Counted from the stretch's first letter, positions 1 to 5,431 are shown. The stretch is DNA of 6,724 nt from CAYLHU01 sp964383715 (GCA_964383715.1 CAYLHU010000025.1:1-6724), one strand, 5' to 3'. Notes: a model not told the origin generated them from the letters alone. A program made the numbers and translations.

Positions 1-425
1 CCAGCCAAAATGATAACCAAACCGATAATTGACCACTTAATCAAGGCAGTCGCTTTCTTGACTTTTTCGGGATTGCCGGCTGAAGTCATATACATAAAAG
101 CGCCGATTATAATCATTAGGGGAGCGAGGATAACGGCAAGATAGAAAATCCAATTAGTTAGACCCTCAATAATGTCTCCTATTTCCCGATATTTTGTCGG
201 AGGACAAATGACAATATTGCCCATAGGACCACATATTCCCCCTTTCCCAGCTGTTATCTCTCCACTAGCGAATGTGCATGATTGATTGGCTTCTTTGCAA
301 TGGCATTCCTCTCCGCCACTACAATCACTACTTTCACAACAAGGAGCACCCGTATTAGCCAAAACAAGACCGAGGGGAGTCAGTAAAATAATGGAAATTA
401 TAAATATTGAAAAAATCTTCTTCAT
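1..425 (-). CDS. Cys-rich, VirB2/TrbC-like pilin-domain protein, C-terminus cut by window edge
   Basis: The ATG at 423-425 opens 141 full codons with no stop before the window edge, so the C-terminus is missing. Residues 1-23 form a classic signal peptide: two lysines, a hydrophobic core from Ile4 to Leu22, and a cut likely after LVLA. Residues 24-75 form an exported segment with eight cysteines (29, 30, 35, 41, 43, 50, 65, 74), probably disulphide-bonded. From about residue 83 come two hydrophobic helices separated by a short loop reading TSAGNPEKVKKA, the pattern of the small VirB2/TrbC-like T4SS pilin family common in Patescibacteria. Such proteins are inferred to form surface fibres or part of a DNA-uptake or secretion apparatus; the exact role is unknown. 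No clear Shine-Dalgarno sequence precedes the ATG, and the 114-base repeat array ends one base upstream. The family call is by pattern recognition; the signal peptide and cysteine cluster are directly visible. Confidence 0.8.
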   Translation of the reverse strand, partial: MKKIFSIFIISIILLTPLGLVLANTGAPCCESSDCSGGEECHCKEANQSCTFASGEITAGKGGICGPMGNIVICPPTKYREIGDIIEGLTNWIFYLAVILAPLMIIIGAFMYMTSAGNPEKVKKATALIKWSIIGLVIILA

Positions 426-426
426 A

Positions 427-673
427 AACCGAGCTTTCGCGAAGCGATTAGTCAAAGATTTTTAAAAAAATCTTTTCCACTCTCGCTATCGCTTTAAGTA
501 AGAGAAGGTAAAGATGAATACGAAGTATTCATCGCTTATTAACCGAGCTTTCGCGAAGCGATTAGTCAAAGATTTTTAAAAAAATCTTTTCCACTCTCGC
601 TATCGCTTTAAGTAAGAGAAGGTAAAGATGAATACGAAGTATTCATCGCTTATTAACCGAGCTTTCGCGAAGC
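427..673. repeat. Perfect 114-bp tandem direct repeat, two copies plus a 19-bp third start
   Basis: Copies at 427-540 and 541-654 are identical at all 114 positions. A third copy begins at 655 and matches for 19 bases, to 673, before diverging. Each unit holds three inverted repeats: GCTT/AAGC around a CG-rich loop (433-445), a perfect 10-base A/T-rich stem AAAGATTTTT with a 2-base loop (454-475), and a perfect 9-base stem GATGAATAC with a GAA loop (513-533; second copy 627-647). No protein frame is evident. The array lies directly upstream of the pilin start, so it would form the pilin 5' leader if transcription comes from further upstream. Exact identity suggests a recent duplication or strong conversion. 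Confidence 0.96.
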
Positions 674-682
674 AAAAATGGC

Positions 683-750
683 GATGAGAGATTACTCTCA
701 TCTTGGCTTGCTCATAAAATGAGCTCGCAGATGAATGCGGAGCATTCATC
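683..750. repeat. Cluster of three perfect short hairpins
   Basis: Three perfect inverted repeats follow closely: GATGAGAG / CTCTCATC with a 4-base ATTA loop (683-702), GCTCAT / ATGAGC with a 3-base loop (710-724), and GATGAATGC / GCATTCATC with a GGA loop (730-750). The last is a variant of the hairpin in the 114-bp repeat and in the element that splits gyrA, and it is followed by the same GCTTA bases. No coding frame or promoter is apparent. Confidence 0.85.
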
Positions 751-892
751 GCTTATGACTTTATATTAGAACTATTCCTAAAAAAAACAAGTTTTTTAAT
801 TTTTAATAACTTAATTTTTAAACGAATTTAAATTAATTTCATTCAAAATTTAAAATTAGAAAATTTATTCGAAATTCGAAATTGAAAATTAT
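751..892. other. Very AT-rich intergenic stretch with no gene seen
   Basis: This is the rest of the 463-base gap (426-888) between the methyltransferase stop and the pilin start. It is almost all A and T with short repeated words (AAATTCGAAATT-like around 868-883) and an A/T stem AAAAAAC / GTTTTTT at 782-797. I see no coding frame, RNA gene or convincing promoter. The pilin promoter may lie here, but composition makes any TATAAT-like match uninformative. Confidence 0.6.
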
Positions 893-1434
893 GCTTTGGT
901 GAACACCAAAGCGTAGTGGTAGTCGCCAGCATTGATTTCTTTTTCTAACCGAAAACCCGTTTCTTGGGCAATTCTTTTTACTTCATCAGCCGAAACCTTG
1001 CCTTCTTTGGGTCCCAAAACCGAATCCAATTTCCAGTCAACCACCAATAATTTCCCCCCTTTGTCTAAGACCCTGTTAGCTTCCTTAAAAACGACTACTT
1101 TTTCATCAACCTGAAATAAAAGATTTGTCATTAAAACTAAACCGCAGGAAAAACTTTTAATTTCCGGAACACCATTTTCCATATTTGCCAATATCGTCTT
1201 AATGTTAAAAATCCCTTCTTGTTTAACTCTACCCGCCAAAGATGAAAGAACATCTTCCTGTAAGTCAACGGCAAAAACCCTCCCTTTTTCTAAAAGGACG
1301 GCCAAGGGAATAACCCAACCGCCAGAACCGCAACCGAAATCAGCAGCGGTCATATTTTCCCGCAAACCAAGTTGATTCAATATTTTATTTGGAACCACAA
1401 ATGTCATAGGCGTGTAACATGTAACATGCAACAT
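889..1434 (-). CDS. Class I SAM-dependent methyltransferase (UbiE-like)
   Basis: This 181-residue protein has a Rossmann-type SAM-binding domain. Motif I is DFGCGSGGW at residues 32-40. The acidic residue ending strand 2 is in VFAVD (Asp57). An ANMEN stretch near 83-87 occupies the usual post-III acidic position, and strands 4-5 lie at LVLMTNLLFQ (99-108) and RVLDKGGKLLVVDW (121-134). The substrate cannot be told; the family includes small-molecule and tRNA or lipid methyltransferases. The first ATG lies 3 bases after the S23-type stop, which favours translational coupling, but its first eight residues come from the flanking heptamer repeat. The internal ATG at 1405-1407 (residue 10, MTFVVPNKIL) gives a more family-like N-terminus. 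Neither start has a clear Shine-Dalgarno sequence. Length is short but complete for a minimal methyltransferase fold. Confidence 0.85.
   Translation of the reverse strand: MLHVTCYTPMTFVVPNKILNQLGLRENMTAADFGCGSGGWVIPLAVLLEKGRVFAVDLQEDVLSSLAGRVKQEGIFNIKTILANMENGVPEIKSFSCGLVLMTNLLFQVDEKVVVFKEANRVLDKGGKLLVVDWKLDSVLGPKEGKVSADEVKRIAQETGFRLEKEINAGDYHYALVFTKA
893..912 (-). terminator. Possible intrinsic terminator at the end of the methyltransferase gene
   Basis: A perfect 9-base inverted repeat, GCTTTGGTG / CACCAAAGC with two bases between the arms, covers the last codons of the methyltransferase gene. Read on the minus strand it is followed by ATAATTTTC, a U-rich but interrupted tail. The position at the downstream end of the minus-strand gene row suits a terminator. 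The weak U tract and overlap with coding sequence keep confidence low. Confidence 0.4.
1412..1434. repeat. Short RTGTAAC heptamer array, inverted relative to 1804-1856
   Basis: Three heptamers, GTGTAAC, ATGTAAC and the variant ATGCAAC, then AT. The reverse complement of this block matches 1837-1856 at 19 of 20 positions, so the two blocks form an inverted repeat around the S23-type gene. The block also encodes the first residues (LHVTCYT) of the methyltransferase as read from its first ATG. Confidence 0.85.
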
Positions 1435-1437
1435 AAG

Positions 1438-1791
1438 TTATTTTAATTTTTTGATAATTCCCCAAAGCATCGCCCCAATTTCTTCAGATAAATTTAATAA
1501 TTTTTCCTCTTCTAATTTCTTTATGTAACCTTGTTTGGTGCTAAAATAGATTAAATATTTAGATTCTTTTAGCGACCCATAAGAGATCTCCAAAAAGTTT
1601 TTTAATACTAATTTTCTTTGTCGAGCAAACCCCTCAATATAGTTTAAAATCACTGATAAAGACGCTCTCCTTAATTGCGATGTTAGTCCGTAAATTTCTT
1701 CTTTCGGAAAATATTTTGTAATTTCGTAAATCCGAGAAACAAATTCATCCATTAATAATTTTAATTTTGAATGAAAATTTTCTTCCACCAT
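1438..1791 (-). CDS. Four-helix-bundle protein of the 23S rRNA intervening-sequence (S23/Avd-like) family
   Basis: This 117-residue, mostly helical protein has the family signature in its middle: a helix SQLRRASLSVILN (residues 38-50), then YIEGFAR (51-57), then NFLEISYGSLKES (65-77), corresponding to the usual S-x-x-x-N-I-A-E-G-x-x-R ... F-L-x-I-A-x-G-S-L-x-E pattern. Relatives are encoded inside 23S rRNA intervening sequences and include the Avd accessory protein of diversity-generating retroelements; no biochemical role is established for the solo form. I see no reverse transcriptase or template/variable repeat pair here. The gene sits between heptamer arrays in inverted orientation, as in an IVS-like cassette. 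It stops 3 bases before the methyltransferase ATG. No Shine-Dalgarno sequence precedes the ATG at 1789-1791. Confidence 0.85.
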   Translation of the reverse strand: MVEENFHSKLKLLMDEFVSRIYEITKYFPKEEIYGLTSQLRRASLSVILNYIEGFARQRKLVLKNFLEISYGSLKESKYLIYFSTKQGYIKKLEEEKLLNLSEEIGAMLWGIIKKLK

Positions 1792-1803
1792 AAAATCTTA
1801 TAA

Positions 1804-1856
1804 ATTACATGTTACACGTTACACGTTACACGTTACATGTTACATGTTACATGTTA
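1804..1856. repeat. GTTACAY heptamer tandem array
   Basis: There are six intact 7-base units (three GTTACAC then three GTTACAT, 1811-1852), with a degenerate unit before (ATTACAT, 1804-1810) and a partial unit after (GTTA). The array is on the upstream side of the S23-type gene and inverted relative to 1412-1434. Its last TTA, read on the minus strand, is the TAA stop of the GyrA tail frame. Tandem heptamers resemble the short tandem repeats known from some cyanobacterial genomes, but the unit here is different. Confidence 0.95.
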
Positions 1857-2189
1857 GAGGCAGATTGCACTCATAACCTTATCTTCTTTGGAAAGCTTCA
1901 TTACCCTGACTCCGGAAGTTACCCGACCAACAATGGAAATAGAACCAAGAGATGTTCTGATAACTTGTCCCTTTTCAGAGATAATAATTAAGTCCTTCCC
2001 AGTATCTTCGCCAACAACTTTAGAAAAAACAGCGTCTCCGGTTTTTTCGTTGATTCTTAAAGATTTTATGCCTGAACCGCCTCTCCCTTGAAGACGATAT
2101 TCTTCAATATTTGTCCTTTTCCCATAACCATTTTTAGTGATAACCAACAAATAATTCTTATTTTTAGATTGTTTCTTCTCTTTTTTCAT
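1854..2189 (-). CDS. gyrA: Detached C-terminal tail of DNA gyrase subunit A (blades 5 and 6)
   Basis: This 111-residue frame matches the end of the GyrA beta-pinwheel. Blade 5 starts at about residue 12 with YLLVITKNGYGKRT, followed by EEYRLQGRGGSGIKS. Blade 6 starts at about 66 with DLIIISEKGQVIRT, followed by GRVTSGVRVMKL. The upstream gyrA gene has only four blades, so the two frames together give the usual six. They are separated by about 100 bases of hairpin repeats and lie in different frames. The ATG follows GCAGG by 7 bases, a weak Shine-Dalgarno candidate that is itself one arm of a hairpin (2197-2209). The frame ends in a stop supplied by the heptamer array, without the acidic tail some GyrAs carry. 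It may be a separate subunit that docks on the truncated pinwheel, a bypass product, or a decaying remnant. Intact reading and conserved blade motifs favour function. Confidence 0.85.
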   Translation of the reverse strand: MKKEKKQSKNKNYLLVITKNGYGKRTNIEEYRLQGRGGSGIKSLRINEKTGDAVFSKVVGEDTGKDLIIISEKGQVIRTSLGSISIVGRVTSGVRVMKLSKEDKVMSAICL

Positions 2190-2302
2190 TTACGAGCCTG
2201 CATAGCAGGTGAGTTAAGATGAATGCGAAGCATTCATCGCTTACGAAACCCGAAGGGTTGAGTTAAGACAAATGTGAAGCATTTATCGCCTCATTTTTCA
2301 TT
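2182..2302. other. Nine-base direct repeats flanking the gyrA hairpin element
   Basis: The word TTTTTCATT (AATGAAAAA on the minus strand) occurs at 2182-2190 and at 2294-2302, exactly at both edges of the hairpin element. This is what a target-site duplication would look like. Because the linker is lysine-rich and therefore A-rich, chance similarity is possible. Removing one copy plus the element (112 bases) would not restore one reading frame by itself; a further one- or two-base slip in the A run would be needed. Confidence 0.5.
2191..2293 (-). repeat. Tandem hairpin element interrupting gyrA
   Basis: Read on the minus strand, two units of about 50 bases follow each other. Each begins with a GCGATrAATGC-type hairpin with a TTC loop (2218-2238 perfect 9-base stem; 2267-2287 imperfect), then CTTAACTCA, then a second hairpin of different sequence, then TCGTAA. 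The second hairpins are AACCC/GGGTT (2247-2259) and CCTGC/GCAGG (2197-2209). So the core is conserved and the second hairpin varies. The element supplies the TGA stop of the 726-residue gyrA frame and the bases just before the ATG of the tail frame. The core is the same family as the hairpins at 513-533, 627-647 and 730-750. Confidence 0.85.
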
Positions 2303-4471
2303 CCTAATAATATCCATAGCAATCACTTTGTCATTTCCTTTCAAATTTATCCCCTTTACCCCGGCTGTCGCTCGCCCCATCGGTCTTAAATCCTTTTCCT
2401 TAAACCTAATGGACTGCCCTTTTTGAGTTATCAATATAAGTTCGTCTCCCGCCTCGGCAATTTTTACCGCTTTTAGAGAATCTTCTTTTCTAAGATTTAT
2501 GGCTATTAAGCCATTTCGCCGAACATTTTTGAAAGCGTCCAATTCCGTCTTTTTTATTATACCATTTTTGGTAACCATTATTAGATACTTTTTCTTTTGG
2601 GCGTCTTTTTTGGTATAGGGGATTAAACTCAAGACCTTTTCGGTTTGGGATATTTCTAAAAAGTTTAACAGTCCCCTTCCCTTAGAAATTCTTTTCATCT
2701 CCGGAATTTCCCAAACAGAACACTGAAAAACTTTTCCAGAGTCGGTAAAAAAGAGCAAGTTATCCAATGTTGTCGCCACAAGAAAATGTTCAACCATATC
2801 TTCCACCGAAACATCTAATCCAATAATACCTTTCCCTCCTCTCTTTTGGATTTTATACAAAGAAGGTTTAACCCTTTTAATGTAACCTCCTTGGGTAAGA
2901 ATAACAATCGCCTCCATTTCGGGAATTAACTCCTCTTCGCCTATCTCGTCGGGAGAAGAGGCGACCACTTTTGTTTTTCTTTTATCTTGATATTTTTCCA
3001 ACATCTCTTCTAATTCCTTTTTCATCACTTCTTTAATTTTCTTAGGGCTATCAAGAATTAGTTTTAAGTCCTTGATTTTCTTTTCCAATTCCTTCAATTC
3101 ATTTTCAATTTTTTCTCTTTCTAATTTCGCCAAGTTTTGTAATTTCATTTCCAGAATAGCCAAAGATTGAATTTCTGTGAGTTTAAACCCTTTCATTAGG
3201 TTCTTCTTGGCGTCTTCTTTAGAGGTTGATTTTTTAATCGTCTTAATAACTTCGTCTATATTTTTTAAGGCAATCATTAGGCCTCTCAAAATATGAGCTC
3301 TTTCTTCAGCTTTTTTAAGCTCAAACCGAACTCTTCGAATAACAATTTCTTTTTTATGTTTTAGGTAAAATGTTAAAATATCGCTCAAAGAAAGAACTTT
3401 TGGCTGAATGCCGTCAACTAAGGCCAACATATTTAAAGAAAAGTTTTTTTGAAGCGAAGTATATTTGTAAAGGGCATTCAAGACCTTTTTGGGAAAGGCC
3501 TCTTTCTTTAAATCAATAACAATTCTCATCCCCTCTCTGTCCGATTCGTCTCTAATATTTTTAATCCCATCTATTTTTTTATCCTCAACCAATTTAGCGA
3601 AACTCATTACTAAATCCGCTTTTGATGTCTGAAAGGGGATTTCGGTAATTATAATTTGGGTATTCCCCTTTTGGGATTCTTTAATTTCCGCCTTACCTCT
3701 CGTTAAGATGCTCCCTTTCCCTTGAGAATAAGCGGAAGATATGTCCTTCCGATTAAATATTACCCCCCCGGTCGGAAAATCAGGGCCTTTTATGAATTGT
3801 AAAAGGTCCTCGCTGTCAGAATCGGGATGTTCAAGTAAATAAATGGTAGCGTTTAAAACCTCGGAAACATTATGAGGAGGGATATTTGTCGCCATTCCAA
3901 CAGCAATCCCAAAAGAACCGTTTAACAAAATTTGGGGCAGAGGCGAGGGTAAGACCATCGGCTCTTCCCTTGTCCCGTCGTAATTTGGCTGGAAATTAAC
4001 CGTTTCTTTCTCGATATCTCTCAACATTTCCTCCCCCATTGAAAAAAGCCGACACTCTGTATATCTTTGAGCGGCAGCAGAATCGCCATCTACCGAACCA
4101 AAATTTCCTTGACCTTGAATCAAGGGATAACGAAGAGAAAAATCTTGAGCCATTCTAACCAAAGCGTCATAAACCGCCATATCTCCGTGAGGATGAAATT
4201 TCCCAAGGACTTCTCCAACTACCGTAGCCGATTTCCTAAACTTAACATTATGCTTCAGCCCCATTTCATACATAGCGAATAAAATTCTTCGGTGAACCGG
4301 TTTTAGTCCGTCTCTGACATCGGGCAAAGCCCGAGAAACAATAACCGACATTGCATAATCCAAATAACTCTCTTTCATTTCCTGGACCACCTCCCTGTCT
4401 TTGACATACCCTATCTCTCCCTTTCGTTCTTCTTCTTGTTTTTCCTCTTTTTTTTCTTTTTCTTTTTTCAT
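2291..4471 (-). CDS. gyrA: DNA gyrase subunit A, main part, lacking the last two C-terminal blades
   Basis: GyrA cuts and rejoins DNA in the A2B2 gyrase that introduces negative supercoils using ATP. After a K/E-rich tail (1-18), the winged-helix/tower cleavage core spans about 35-500: SRALPDVRDGLKPVHRRIL (46-64), HPHGD (93-97), and AAQRYTE with catalytic Tyr137 (E. coli Tyr122). A lysine/glutamate-rich coiled coil lies near 380-500. The C-terminal pinwheel starts at about 520 and carries the GyrA box QKRGGKG (542-548), which marks gyrase rather than ParC. Four blades start at about 520, 571, 628 and 676. The frame stops at residue 726, well below the usual 800-870, and the missing blades lie in the next frame. 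The position equivalent to E. coli Ser83 is Met98; Asp87 is kept as Asp102. The gene begins 2 bases after the 84-residue gene, with only a weak GGA upstream. Confidence 0.97.
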   Translation of the reverse strand: MKKEKEKKEEKQEEERKGEIGYVKDREVVQEMKESYLDYAMSVIVSRALPDVRDGLKPVHRRILFAMYEMGLKHNVKFRKSATVVGEVLGKFHPHGDMAVYDALVRMAQDFSLRYPLIQGQGNFGSVDGDSAAAQRYTECRLFSMGEEMLRDIEKETVNFQPNYDGTREEPMVLPSPLPQILLNGSFGIAVGMATNIPPHNVSEVLNATIYLLEHPDSDSEDLLQFIKGPDFPTGGVIFNRKDISSAYSQGKGSILTRGKAEIKESQKGNTQIIITEIPFQTSKADLVMSFAKLVEDKKIDGIKNIRDESDREGMRIVIDLKKEAFPKKVLNALYKYTSLQKNFSLNMLALVDGIQPKVLSLSDILTFYLKHKKEIVIRRVRFELKKAEERAHILRGLMIALKNIDEVIKTIKKSTSKEDAKKNLMKGFKLTEIQSLAILEMKLQNLAKLEREKIENELKELEKKIKDLKLILDSPKKIKEVMKKELEEMLEKYQDKRKTKVVASSPDEIGEEELIPEMEAIVILTQGGYIKRVKPSLYKIQKRGGKGIIGLDVSVEDMVEHFLVATTLDNLLFFTDSGKVFQCSVWEIPEMKRISKGRGLLNFLEISQTEKVLSLIPYTKKDAQKKKYLIMVTKNGIIKKTELDAFKNVRRNGLIAINLRKEDSLKAVKIAEAGDELILITQKGQSIRFKEKDLRPMGRATAGVKGINLKGNDKVIAMDIIRNEK

Positions 4472-4473
4472 AT

Positions 4474-4728
4474 TTAATCCAAAGAAGATGTTGCGTTAAA
4501 CATCTCTTCTATTTCTCGAAAAGAATCTTTGAGTTTCTCTTTTTTGTCCGGTAAATTCAATTCTTCCAAAAATTTTTTCTCCTGAAAAAATTTCAGATTC
4601 TTTTGAAAATTCTTAAAAACTAAAAATCCTAAGATGATTCCTAAAATTGCTATTAGACCAAAAACAATCAATTTTTTCTGAAAATTTTTGAGTTCTTGAA
4701 TTTTTTGAAAAAAATTTTTCTTCTCCAC
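4474..4728 (-). CDS. Small single-pass membrane protein, function unknown
   Basis: This 84-residue protein has one clear transmembrane helix at residues 20-38 (LIVFGLIAILGIILGFLVF), flanked by lysine-rich segments on both sides. A charged helical tail (40-75) ends in NATSSLD. There is no signal peptidase site and no recognised domain. It starts at GTG (4726-4728), 2 bases after the stop of the metallo-beta-lactamase-like gene, and ends 2 bases before gyrA, so translation of all three is probably coupled. No other in-frame ATG lies before residue 76, so GTG is the only sensible start. Lysine clusters on both sides of the helix make topology uncertain. Its place between two well-defined genes and in-frame integrity support a real gene; I do not recognise the family. 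Confidence 0.7.
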   Translation of the reverse strand: MEKKNFFQKIQELKNFQKKLIVFGLIAILGIILGFLVFKNFQKNLKFFQEKKFLEELNLPDKKEKLKDSFREIEEMFNATSSLD

Positions 4729-4730
4729 AA

Positions 4731-5348
4731 TTAAGGTTCTAAGATTATAATTTCCGTTTCCTCTTTGGGTAAACTCTTTTGGTCTATTTTTACCTTTTTC
4801 TGGGCTTCAATCTTTTCCGCTCCCATAACTTTAAGAAACTTTTCTATGTTCCCATAGACCATAGGAATAACTATTCTTGGTTCAATTTGGGAAATAATAT
4901 CAGCCGTTTCCTTGGACCCAAAAGATGATTCTTCTCCGGCAGGTACTATTAAAACATCAATCTGCCCAATTTCTTCCAATTGTTCCGGAGATAATTTTTT
5001 GGGAGAAAAGTTCGGTAAATAACAAACTTTTACTTTTTCGGCTTCAATTTTATAAATTATATTAAAAAACTTCTCTCCTTGGTCAAGAAAAGCAATGCCT
5101 TTGATAAAGACCCCTTTCTTCTCATATTCCCCGGCTTGGTTAATCAAAAACAACTGACTATTTTTTTTCTGGATATCAGAAATTTTTGTCTGCGAGTCAG
5201 TTAAAAGTAAAATGTCGCTGTCTATTTTCGGAGATTTTAATTTTGAATCTTTCTCATAAGGAGAGTTAACGATAACGGTAACTTTCTCGTTACTAACATT
5301 TTTAATGTCAAACCCGAAAAAGGACTCCCCCCAATAATTTATTTGCAT
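4731..5348 (-). CDS. Metallo-beta-lactamase-fold protein lacking the metal-binding residues
   Basis: This 205-residue protein follows the order of the UlaG/YtkL-like beta-lactamase superfamily: an N-terminal strand MQINYWGESFFGFDI (usual W-x-G-H-S-C/F), DSDILLLT (43-50), NQAGEYEKKGVFIKGI (70-85), VKVCYLPNFSPKKLSPEQLEEIGQIDVLIVPAG (107-138), and QIEPRIVIPMVYGN (154-167). The zinc ligands are missing: the H-x-H-x-D-H site reads DSQTKI (51-56), the later Asp is Asn113, and the IPMHY histidine is Val164. So it keeps the fold but probably not hydrolase activity; a binding or structural role is possible. A TTG at 5385-5387 would add 13 residues, but it lies inside the -35 element, so ATG 5346-5348 is chosen. 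It heads the gyrA row and ends 2 bases before the next gene. Confidence 0.8.
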   Translation of the reverse strand: MQINYWGESFFGFDIKNVSNEKVTVIVNSPYEKDSKLKSPKIDSDILLLTDSQTKISDIQKKNSQLFLINQAGEYEKKGVFIKGIAFLDQGEKFFNIIYKIEAEKVKVCYLPNFSPKKLSPEQLEEIGQIDVLIVPAGEESSFGSKETADIISQIEPRIVIPMVYGNIEKFLKVMGAEKIEAQKKVKIDQKSLPKEETEIIILEP

Positions 5349-5357
5349 AATAACTTG

Positions 5358-5387
5358 ATTATAACATAAAATATTTTCGCTTTTCAA
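5358..5387 (-). promoter_or_regulatory. Sigma-70-type promoter for the gyrA-side genes
   Basis: On the minus strand, TTGAAA (5382-5387) and TATAAT (5358-5363, a perfect -10) are 18 bases apart. The expected transcript start near 5351 is only about 3 bases before the ATG at 5346-5348, so the mRNA would be nearly leaderless. This also argues against the upstream TTG start, which overlaps the -35 element. Confidence 0.7.
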
Positions 5388-5431
5388 TGCTGTTTTCTTC
5401 TAAATCTTGGTGCTTCGCCTTATTCAGAATA

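Noticed and set aside
446..460. TTGACT on the minus strand as a -35 box for the pilin gene
   Set aside because: It is present in each repeat copy, but no TATAAT-like hexamer lies 16-19 bases downstream.
454..475. A/T-rich stem in each 114-bp unit as an intrinsic terminator
   Set aside because: The stem is almost all A-T with a 2-base loop and no GC-rich base; it could not be a strong terminator, so it is described only as part of the repeat.
427..673. CRISPR-like direct repeats
   Set aside because: The repeats are 114-base head-to-tail copies with no unique spacers, so they are a tandem duplication, not a CRISPR array.
932..1114. Open plus-strand frame of 60 codons
   Set aside because: It lies wholly inside the methyltransferase gene on the opposite strand and shows no domain. 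Similar plus-strand frames at 1809-1991, 1888-2091 and 4067-4282, and a minus-strand one at 5575-5757, are rejected for the same reason.
1438..1856. Diversity-generating retroelement, because the S23-type protein resembles Avd
   Set aside because: No reverse transcriptase, template repeat or variable repeat is visible in the window.
2291..4471. ParC (topoisomerase IV subunit A) instead of GyrA
   Set aside because: A good GyrA box (QKRGGKG) is present, and the four blades here plus two in the next frame give the six-bladed gyrase pinwheel.
5349..5387. TTG start giving the metallo-beta-lactamase-like protein 13 more residues
   Set aside because: The TTG is part of the -35 hexamer and lies upstream of the predicted transcript start; the fold begins at the later ATG.
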